In this document: positions 57,816 to 64,000 of the stretch, in pieces
Layout of the letters: the number at the start of each line of letters is the position of its first letter
How positions within the stretch are numbered: position 1 is the stretch's first letter
Assembly: GCF_026250525.1 (NCBI RefSeq)
Contig: NZ_CP111046.1
Location: 186,001 to 250,000 of the forward strand
Length of the DNA: 64,000 nt
DNA from: Chondrinema litorale
GTDB lineage: Bacteria; Bacteroidota; Bacteroidia; Cytophagales; Flammeovirgaceae
Direction: 5' to 3'
The notes under the pieces: model-generated
What the model saw: the letters and a program-made list of their open reading frames with translations, nothing else
The model's database searches: none
What the model was told of the DNA's origin: nothing
Made by a program: the position numbers and the translations under genes

Positions 57816-58064
57816 ATGAGAAAGAGAATTTTTATTTATTTTTCAATCGCATTAGGTATTACATTTAGTGGGTTAGGCTTTTCATCTAACACAATATCAT
57901 CATCAGACAATGAATACTTATCTTTAACTTCTTTGGCAATTATTTCTGAAGCTGCTGCTTGTGGAGAAGATGATGGTGGGGTGATTTGTGAATTTGATCC
58001 AGATGATACGTGTAAAGTAGATTGTGCTAGTTTTATTGATATGGATGAGTTTGTTGAATATTAA
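57816..58064 (+). CDS. Short secreted cysteine-containing peptide, NVEALA-like, copy 1
   Basis: 82 aa. N-terminal export segment RIFIYFSIALGITFSGLGFS. It is followed by EYLSLTSLAIISEAAACG, which resembles the L-x-N-V-E-A-L-A motif that ends the leader in NVEALA peptides (PF14055). The C-terminal part is acidic, with cysteines spaced C-x7-C-x3-C (CEFDPDDTCKVDC) plus the one after AAA, so two disulfides are possible. The mature peptide would start around the AAACG boundary. It differs in the C-terminal part from copies 2 and 3, while the leader is the same. The upstream frame from 57665 is leader RNA. Confidence 0.7.
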   Translation: MRKRIFIYFSIALGITFSGLGFSSNTISSSDNEYLSLTSLAIISEAAACGEDDGGVICEFDPDDTCKVDCASFIDMDEFVEY

Positions 58065-58754
58065 AAAATGTACTTAACTAAGAATAAGCTGTCTGTTTAT
58101 TGGTCTCAGAAATGGATTCAAAACCCTGTACTTTCAGTGCAGAGTGGTTTATTTTAATTTCAAAATAATCAACAATCCATACAGCTTTTAAATCAAATCT
58201 CCCAATACCTATAATTTTTAAAATTGAAGTATTGGGAGTTACAGTCTGTTATTTAAATACAATACATTGTAGACATTTTATCGGGATTATACTTATTTTA
58301 AAGAGATTATATGTTTGAAATTTTTTTATAAAAAATTACACTGAACAAGAAAGTGACTCTTTGTAAATATTTTAATACTCACAGATATTTAAAAAAAATG
58401 AAACTAAAGATTTATTTCTTACTTCAATAGGCTTCAACTTATTATTAATTTTCTTGTCTTGAACGTATTTGTGTCTATTTAAAAGTTTGTTTTAGTAATA
58501 AAACATCAAATAGCAATTGAGTTTAAAGATTAACATTAGAAATGTGGATGGAATACTAGAAATAGTATTTACGAAATAATCAAGGGACAAATATCTAAAT
58601 CTATAGGGAAGCAGAAATTTCAAACCCATAATACAAAATAGTTATTGAGTTTTAATACTATTATAAATGATAATTAATCATTTATTGTAAATCTGATAAA
58701 TAGAAAATTTTACTTTATAAGATAGCCTTAAATAAAAACTACAAAAAAAGGTAG
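58065..58754. other. Non-coding tail of peptide unit 1
   Basis: No gene can be supported. A 10-bp perfect stem (CTCCCAATAC 58199-58208 with GTATTGGGAG 58229-58238), extended by an inner AATTTTTAAAATT, lies 135 bases after the stop; no T-run follows. At 58398 a ten-codon frame (MKLKIYFLLQ) begins like a signal peptide and then breaks into stops; it may be a remnant of a lost gene. Copies of both features occur in unit 2 (hairpin 59269-59308). Confidence 0.5.
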
Positions 58755-58773
58755 AGTGCTATATAACTGCACT
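58755..58773. promoter_or_regulatory. 19-bp palindromic motif, site 4 (peptide unit 2)
   Basis: AGTGCTATATAACTGCACT, identical to site 3. Confidence 0.65.
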
Positions 58774-58937
58774 CAGTATTCTTATACTTGCATCATATAA
58801 ACTTATCTGATTCAGTCAGTATTAATTTCTTACCAATAGTATCTAATCAAGAGAGATGTATATTCAGAATATCATCATTTATCAGAGCTCGAGCTAGTAT
58901 ATATATATTTTTTTTAAATCATTTAAATTTTTCAATT

Positions 58938-59192
58938 ATGAGAAAGAGAATTTTCATTTATTTTTCAATCGCATTAGGTATTACATTTAGTGGGTTAGGC
59001 TTTTCATCTAATACAGATATATCATCATCAGACAATGAATACTTATCTTTAACTTCTTTGGCAATTATTTCTGAAGCTGCGGCTTGTGGTTCTGGTGGTG
59101 AAGATGATAGTGATGATCCATGTGAATATGATGAGTCAGATACATGTACAACAGATTGTGGTTCTTTTTGGAATTATGATGAAAAAGACTGA
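58938..59192 (+). CDS. Short secreted cysteine-containing peptide, NVEALA-like, copy 2
   Basis: 84 aa from the ATG at 58938. The longer frame from 58788 reads through the leader RNA, and the homologous stretch in unit 1 is out of frame because of one extra T, so it is not protein. The export segment and the SLTSLAIISEAAACG motif are as in copy 1. The C-terminal part is GSGGEDDSDDPCEYDESDTC then TTDCGSFWNYDEKD: different residues, same C-x7-C-x3-C spacing. It is strongly acidic. Confidence 0.7.
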   Translation: MRKRIFIYFSIALGITFSGLGFSSNTDISSSDNEYLSLTSLAIISEAAACGSGGEDDSDDPCEYDESDTCTTDCGSFWNYDEKD

Positions 59193-59804
59193 TTTAAAAA
59201 TAGTATAAGCTTGTCTGTTTATTTTAATTTCAAAATAATCAACAATTCATACAGCTTTTAAATCAAATCTCCCAATACCTATGATTTATAAAATTGAAGT
59301 ATTGGGAGTTATAGTCTGTTATTTAGATAAAATACATTGTAGACATTTTATCGAGATTACATGTTTGAAATTTTTTTATAAAAAATTACACTGAACAAGA
59401 AAGTGACTCTTTGTAAATATTTTAATACTCACAGATATTTAAAAAAAATGAAACTAAAGATTTATTTCTTACTTCAATAGGCTTCAACTTATTATTAATT
59501 TTCTTGTCTTGAACGTATTTGTGTCTATTTAAAAGTTTGTTTTAGTAATAAAACATCAAATAGCAATTGAGTTTAAAGATTAACATTAGAAATGTGGATG
59601 GAATACTAGAAATAGTATTTACGAAATAATCAAGGGACAAATATCTAAATCTATAGGGAAGCAGAAATTTCAAACCCATAATACAAAATAGTTATTGAGT
59701 TTTAATACTATTATAAATGATAATTAATCATTTATTGTAAATCTGATAAATAGAAAATTTTACTTTATAAGATAGCCTTAAATAAAAACTACAAAAAAAG
59801 GTAG
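59193..59804. other. Non-coding tail of peptide unit 2
   Basis: Same content as the tail of unit 1, shortened by about 16 bases near 59355. Hairpin at 59269-59308; signal-peptide-like remnant at 59448. Nothing else seen. Confidence 0.5.
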
Positions 59805-59823
59805 AGTGCTATATAACTGCACT
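59805..59823. promoter_or_regulatory. 19-bp palindromic motif, site 5 (peptide unit 3)
   Basis: AGTGCTATATAACTGCACT, identical to sites 3 and 4. Confidence 0.65.
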
Positions 59824-59987
59824 CAGTATTCTTATACTTGCATCATATAAACTTATCTGATTCAGTCAGTATTAATTTCTTACCAATAGTATCTAATCAA
59901 GAGAGATGTATATTCAGAATATCATCATTTATCAGAGCTCGAGCTAGTATATATATATTTTTTTTAAATCATTTAAATTTTTCAATT

Positions 59988-60242
59988 ATGAGAAAGAGAA
60001 TTTTCATTTATTTTTCAATCGCATTAGGTATTACATTTAGTGGGTTAGGCTTTTCATCTAATACAGATATATCATCATCAGACAATGAATACTTATCTTT
60101 AACTTCTTTGGCAATTATTTCTGAAGCTGCGGCTTGTGGTTCTGGTGGTGAAGATGATAGTGATGATCCATGTGAATATGATGAGTCAGATACATGTACA
60201 ACAGATTGTGGTTCTTTTTGGAATTATGATGAAAAAGACTGA
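59988..60242 (+). CDS. Short secreted cysteine-containing peptide, NVEALA-like, copy 3
   Basis: 84 aa, identical in sequence to copy 2. The gene, its leader and its tail are part of the identical 1-kb block. It lies closest to the propeller-thioredoxin-signal peptidase operon. Confidence 0.7.
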   Translation: MRKRIFIYFSIALGITFSGLGFSSNTDISSSDNEYLSLTSLAIISEAAACGSGGEDDSDDPCEYDESDTCTTDCGSFWNYDEKD

Positions 60243-60774
60243 TTTAAAAATAGTATAAGCTTGTCTGTTTATTTTAATTTCAAAATAATCAACAATTCAT
60301 ACAGCTTTTAAATCAAATCTCCCAATACCTATGATTTATAAAATTGAAGTATTGGGAGTTATAGCTTGTTAATTAAATATGGAACAGTAGGTAATTTATA
60401 GGTGGGAATAGAATGTAATAGCAAATTTAACAACGTATACACTAAAAGAAGAAATACCTAATCTAATAGAGTAATAATATATTTCATATAATTGGTTGCC
60501 CAATTTATTGTAACTTTTACTAAGTGGAGATAATAAGTTTAATCTAAAGTAAAAGGATGTCCATTTGTTTTTAAACACATATTTATATTCGATAAACAGC
60601 AAGTCTAATTTATTAAAAACTTTAGTATTAAATTCTTTCTTTGAAAAGGAAACATACAAGCACTTATTTCATAATATTTATATCAATAGCTTAAAGATTA
60701 CTTTTTGCATAATTAGAATCTAAAATAATTTTAAATTATCAAATTTTATGAAGAATAGATTTTTTATAAAGGAA
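60243..60774. other. Intergenic region between the peptide array and the processing operon
   Basis: The unit homology ends at about 60364, after the tail hairpin (60319-60358). The remaining 400 bases are very AT-rich. A minus-strand frame of 87 codons (60659-60396) has no recognisable signal or family and is not called. A promoter for the operon must lie here, but none is clear. Confidence 0.45.
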
Positions 60775-61824
60775 ATGAAAATATATACCATATTAGTTGG
60801 AATTATATCCATATTATTAAATTCTTGTAGTCAAGACACAAAAATTGAATCTGATGAGTCATATTTTAGTGAATTTAATAATATTGATACATTAAAATTT
60901 AAAGTTTTATTTAAACCTCATGATTTTATACCAAGAGATATTCATCCTCATGATTCTTTATTAATTATAAAATCTGATATCCGTGGTCAAAAATTTTGGT
61001 TTCAAATTTATTCATTGAAACAAGAGAAAGTTATAAAAAGTATATTGCCATATGGTAGAGGGCCTGGAGAGGCGTTAGGCATTTCATCTTCAGGTATAAT
61101 AAATAATACTTTCTGGGCATATGACATTACAAAAAGAGAAATTCTTACATGTAATTTAGATAGTTTATTGGAATCACAAAACGCAAGCTTTACCACTATT
61201 GATGCAGAAATATCAAGTTATCAAATAGATTATTATGATACATCTAAAGTTGTTGTTTCTCTTGTAGATGAAGAAACAAAGTATAAGATGTCAATTATTG
61301 ATTTGGAGAAAAATAGGAATGTTGAAAAAATTGGATTATTTGATAATATACCTAATACTGAAACGATAACCGGGTATAAAGATGCACATTTATTTTACAT
61401 TAATGTTAAACCTAATAAATCTGGAAATCTTGCTATTTTATATCGCTATATGGATTTAATAGAAATTTACAACAATGGTAAATTACAGCATAAGTTACAT
61501 GGACCTGATCAATATAAAGTTGACTATGAATTAGGTAAACGAGGTAATACATCATATATGAAAAAGACTGATAAAACTAAGAAAGCTTTTGTCTCTTCAG
61601 TAGCGACAAATCAATTTATTTATGGTTTGTATTCTGGTAATTTAAAAAAAAGTAAATTATGGTCTTATGGTAAATACATCTTTAGATATACATGGGACGG
61701 AAAACCGGATAAAAGTTTTTTTTCTGAATCAGCAATAGCAACTATAGGTATTGATAAGAAAAAATTATATGCTTATTTACCTGAAGAAGGAGTTTTATCA
61801 TATATAAACTTAGACAATAAATGA
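60775..61824 (+). CDS. BF3164-type beta-propeller lipoprotein, first gene of the processing operon
   Basis: 349 aa from the ATG at 60775, which gives a good lipoprotein signal (ISILLNSC); an ATG at 60748 would add nine residues. The shared motif is GRGPGEALGISS, and the C-terminal blade (YIFRYTWDGKPDKSFFSES, KLYAYLPEEGVLSYINLD) matches the other lipoproteins. The stop overlaps the start of the thioredoxin-like gene by four bases (ATGA), so the two are translated together. This ties the propeller family to the processing genes. Confidence 0.75.
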   Translation: MKIYTILVGIISILLNSCSQDTKIESDESYFSEFNNIDTLKFKVLFKPHDFIPRDIHPHDSLLIIKSDIRGQKFWFQIYSLKQEKVIKSILPYGRGPGEALGISSSGIINNTFWAYDITKREILTCNLDSLLESQNASFTTIDAEISSYQIDYYDTSKVVVSLVDEETKYKMSIIDLEKNRNVEKIGLFDNIPNTETITGYKDAHLFYINVKPNKSGNLAILYRYMDLIEIYNNGKLQHKLHGPDQYKVDYELGKRGNTSYMKKTDKTKKAFVSSVATNQFIYGLYSGNLKKSKLWSYGKYIFRYTWDGKPDKSFFSESAIATIGIDKKKLYAYLPEEGVLSYINLDNK

Positions 61825-62399
61825 AAAAATTATATTCTAAATTTATTCTTGTTATACTTATTATAAGTGTGATTATATCATGTACGAATGAGAGAAATAA
61901 CTTAAAATTTCAAAAAGTAGAAGAACATGGTTTAAGTCTTCTAGGAAGAATGATTACTTTTCCAGAAAGCCTTAAAAGACTCACTAGAATGAATGGTGAA
62001 GAAGGTAAAGCTATTCCAGAAGAAGCGTCAAACAAATCAAAAAAAATTGTTAGTATTATTGATTCATCTTGTAGTTCTTGTGTACTAGAGTTAGAAAAAT
62101 GGTCTAAGTATGTTAAAGATAAACAGACAATTTCATTTATTTTTATCATTATATCAGATGATAATTTCGAGTTATTCAAATACTTTTATTTGGATACTGA
62201 TTTTGAAGTTCCTCAAAATATTCCAGTTTATTTAGATTATGATAAAAACTTCTTATCACAAAATAAACTTGAATATGAATATTGTAACACATTTATGTTA
62301 GATGAATTTAATAATGTTATATTATTAGGCAGTCCGACTTCGAATAGTGAAATAAATCAACTGTATAATAAAATGATAATTAAAAATGTCAACTTTTAA
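61821..62399 (+). CDS. Thioredoxin-like lipoprotein with CSSC motif
   Basis: 192 aa. The lipobox is VIISC (Cys21). A thioredoxin-fold core is suggested by KKIVSIIDSSCSSCVLELEK (Cys84 and Cys87), SFIFIIISDDNFELFKYFYL, NIPVYLDYDKNFLSQNKL, and a C-terminal strand-turn (NTFMLDEFNNVILLGS). The redox motif implies a disulfide reductase, oxidase or isomerase in the envelope. The genes on both sides overlap it (4 and 14 bases), so it belongs to one operon with the propeller and the signal peptidase. The cysteine-containing peptides encoded next door are natural substrates, as inference. Confidence 0.7.
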   Translation: MKKLYSKFILVILIISVIISCTNERNNLKFQKVEEHGLSLLGRMITFPESLKRLTRMNGEEGKAIPEEASNKSKKIVSIIDSSCSSCVLELEKWSKYVKDKQTISFIFIIISDDNFELFKYFYLDTDFEVPQNIPVYLDYDKNFLSQNKLEYEYCNTFMLDEFNNVILLGSPTSNSEINQLYNKMIIKNVNF

Positions 62400-63423
62400 A
62401 GTTTTAAAATTCAGTTTATATCTAATTCTATTTGTTGCGATAATTATTTCTTGTAAAATTTTTGTGACTCAGCTTTTTTTTATTCCAAGTGACTCTATGA
62501 AATCATCATTGCAAAAAGGAGATATTATATTAGTTAATAAAATTAGTTATGGAGCTCGCTTGCCAAAATCTATATTAGAAATTCCAGTAATAAATATTAT
62601 CTCTTTTATTTTTTTTAATGAAGAACAACTAAAAAATGCTAGTGATGTAGGTTGGTGGAAATACTATCGAATGCCTGGGTTTTCTATAGTGAAAAGAAAT
62701 GAGATTATTGTTTTTAATATGCCTAACAATGAGAGCAAATTTGTTGTAAAACGAGCTGTAGGTCTTCCTAAAGATACATTAAAAATAGTTGATTCAAATG
62801 TTTTCATTAATAATACATTGATTAATGAAGCTTTGAGTGTCAGAAAAGTTTATTCAATTAATTACAATAATCTATTTGAAATAAATCAGCTATTAGATTC
62901 ACTATCTATATCTCCTATTTTCAATTCCACTGAACTTAATCAAATAATTTCTGTAGCATTAAATCAAAATCAAAAGTTAACTCTACTGAAAAACAAATCA
63001 ATTGATTCTCTTACTACTGAAATTGAAAAGGTTGATACTTTAAATAATAAATTTTATCCCAACAATGTAAATTTTGCATGGTCTGCCAATAATTTTGGTC
63101 CTATAATAATTCCGTCTAAAGGAATGCATATTGAGTTAAATAAAGAAAATTATATTCTATATGAGAAAGTAATTAATAAGATAGAAAAGGCACATATAGA
63201 GGAATTAGAGAATAAGTATTATCAAAATGGCAAAGAAGTAAATTCGTATTCATTTAAATACGATTATTATTTTATGATGGGTGATAATCGATCTTTTTCT
63301 GAGGATTCTAGATTTTGGGGCTTTGTACAAAAAAAAAATATTGTTGGTAAAGTTGAATTTATATTATTTTCAAAAGATCAGAAAGGAATAAAATGGGAAC
63401 GTATGTTTAGTGAAGTGATATAA
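62386..63423 (+). CDS. Type I signal peptidase (LepB-like), accessory copy
   Basis: 345 aa. An N-terminal membrane anchor (LYLILFVAIIISCKIFVTQL) is followed by box B FFIPSDSMKSSLQKGD with the nucleophile Ser37, box D VVKRAVGLP with the general base Lys122, and box E MGDNRSFSEDSRFWG. The catalytic site is complete. Between box D and box E lies an insert of about 150 residues, with a long helical part (QIISVALNQNQKLTLLKNKS), larger than in E. coli LepB but known in Bacteroidota. It overlaps the thioredoxin-like gene by 14 bases. A dedicated peptidase next to peptide genes suggests specialised cleavage. Confidence 0.88.
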   Translation: MSTFKVLKFSLYLILFVAIIISCKIFVTQLFFIPSDSMKSSLQKGDIILVNKISYGARLPKSILEIPVINIISFIFFNEEQLKNASDVGWWKYYRMPGFSIVKRNEIIVFNMPNNESKFVVKRAVGLPKDTLKIVDSNVFINNTLINEALSVRKVYSINYNNLFEINQLLDSLSISPIFNSTELNQIISVALNQNQKLTLLKNKSIDSLTTEIEKVDTLNNKFYPNNVNFAWSANNFGPIIIPSKGMHIELNKENYILYEKVINKIEKAHIEELENKYYQNGKEVNSYSFKYDYYFMMGDNRSFSEDSRFWGFVQKKNIVGKVEFILFSKDQKGIKWERMFSEVI

Positions 63424-63545
63424 AAGGCATAAACAAAACTAAAAGTTTAGTTATAATTTTAAGCAATGCTTATGAAAATACTATTTTTTTAGTATAATTG
63501 AGAATAAAATTCATTTGTTTGAATACTGACAAGATAAACTTACTA

Positions 63546-64000
63546 ATGAAACTATACTTTCAACCACTAACAGTTTTTCTGTTCATCTCTTGTTGGCTGG
63601 CAGCGTGTTCGGCTAAAAAGTCCCCCACAGAAGAAGATGTGAATAAAAGAGTCTATCTAGAAGAGAAAAATCCGGTATCGGTATTGGTTTTAGATAAGGG
63701 TACTTTTTCTAAGCAATTGGTGAGTAATGGTAAATTGCACGCTTTAAAAAAGAGTGAGTTGTCATTTTCGTCGGATGGAGTTGTGAGTACCTTGCCATAT
63801 AAAAATGGTAGCTCTGTGCAAAAGGGGAGTATTATTGCTCAGTTGCAACAACAAGAACAAAAGTTATCTTTAGCAGAAGCAAAAATTGCCATAGAAAAAG
63901 CCAGATTAGAGCTTGAAGATTTTTTAATTGGTCAAGGTTACGATTTAAAAGACTCGACCAATATACCTGATCAATTGTTTGAAACTTCTAAAATCCGTAC
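63546..64000 (+). CDS. Periplasmic adaptor (HlyD/RND efflux type) lipoprotein, 3' end outside the window
   Basis: The frame is open from the ATG at 63546 to the right edge, about 151 codons. The lipobox is WLAAC. VLVLDKGTFSKQLVSNGKLH opens the barrel/lipoyl region, and GVVSTLPYKNGSSVQKGSII followed by AQLQQQEQKLSLAEAKIAIE is the lipoyl half-motif leading into the coiled-coil hairpin of membrane-fusion proteins. It begins 122 bases after the signal peptidase gene. An inner-membrane pump gene probably follows outside the window. It could belong to an export route for the peptides, or be unrelated. Confidence 0.8.
   Translation, partial: MKLYFQPLTVFLFISCWLAACSAKKSPTEEDVNKRVYLEEKNPVSVLVLDKGTFSKQLVSNGKLHALKKSELSFSSDGVVSTLPYKNGSSVQKGSIIAQLQQQEQKLSLAEAKIAIEKARLELEDFLIGQGYDLKDSTNIPDQLFETSKIR

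Larger units (their letters stand above)
57621..60364 (+). repeat. Tandem array of three peptide-gene units of about 1.05-1.12 kb
   Basis: Unit 1 starts near 57621, unit 2 near 58741 and unit 3 near 59791. Each unit holds the 19-bp motif, a 165-base leader, the peptide gene and a non-coding tail with a hairpin. The block 58311-59314 is apparently identical to 59361-60364 (offset 1050, about 1004 bp, no difference found by eye). Unit 1 differs by point changes and small indels. Unit 3 is cut off after its tail hairpin. Confidence 0.9.

Noticed and set aside
57665..57868. Frames that extend the peptide genes upstream (also 58788 and 59838)
   Set aside because: They run through the leader RNA. 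Unit 1 has one extra T that shifts the frame against units 2 and 3, which a coding sequence would not tolerate. The ATG at MRKRIF gives a normal export signal.
58199..58238. Hairpin after peptide gene 1 as a Rho-independent terminator
   Set aside because: The stem is perfect but no T-run follows on either strand; it is noted only as a structure.
60396..60659. Minus-strand frame of 87 codons
   Set aside because: No signal, no known family, and the DNA is so AT-rich that the composition may come from chance.

Overview
The window looks like chromosomal DNA of a low-GC, probably marine or polysaccharide-degrading member of the Bacteroidota, most likely order Cytophagales. The reasons are two SusC/SusD pairs each preceded by a sigma factor and a FecR-type anti-sigma, a type IX secretion C-terminal domain, many lipoproteins, and several -7 elements of the Bacteroidota form TAnnTTTG. 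No RNA genes or CRISPR array were seen. The genus cannot be named from this window.

Layout. (1) 1-15.8 kb is polysaccharide utilisation locus 1: a sugar-acid dehydratase (cut by the left edge), two tandem SGNH hydrolases, a GH35-type glycosidase, a sulfatase, then sigma factor, FecR, SusC and SusD, and an aspartate-rich calcium-binding secreted protein. A sulfated, galactose-containing glycan is a reasonable guess for the substrate. (2) 16-26 kb is mixed: DoxX, a lipoprotein nuclease with a membrane partner, a TonB-dependent siderophore-type receptor, a TetR regulator with a FabH-like ketosynthase, a STAS-like protein, and an intact IS630-family element that has cut the 3' end of a small membrane-protein gene. 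(3) 26.4-45.2 kb is polysaccharide utilisation locus 2: sigma factor, FecR, SusC, SusD, a five-repeat LamG protein with a type IX sorting domain, a small lipoprotein, a phosphodiesterase-like lipoprotein with a PA14 domain, a GH92 mannosidase, a sialate-O-acetylesterase-like esterase and a LacI regulator. It suggests a mannose-containing, possibly phosphorylated or acetylated, glycan. (4) 45.2-47.7 kb holds a patatin-like lipoprotein, a small outer-membrane barrel and a small HTH protein.

(5) 47.7-63.4 kb is the most unusual part. It holds eight 6-bladed beta-propeller proteins (all with a G-x-GPGE motif), three tandem copies of a gene for a short secreted cysteine-containing peptide resembling the NVEALA family, a thioredoxin-like lipoprotein with CSSC, and a complete extra type I signal peptidase. 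The last propeller gene, the thioredoxin-like gene and the signal peptidase gene overlap end to end and form one operon. A 19-bp palindromic motif recurs upstream of propeller genes and of every peptide gene, which ties them into one putative regulon. I read this as a peptide export and maturation system: the signal peptidase cuts, the CSSC protein handles disulfides, and the propeller lipoproteins bind or display the product. Two peptide gene units are apparently identical over about 1 kb, so the array expanded very recently. A second IS630-family element, with its transposase broken by one nonsense codon, sits inside this cluster.

(6) The right edge cuts a periplasmic adaptor (HlyD/RND-type) lipoprotein gene.
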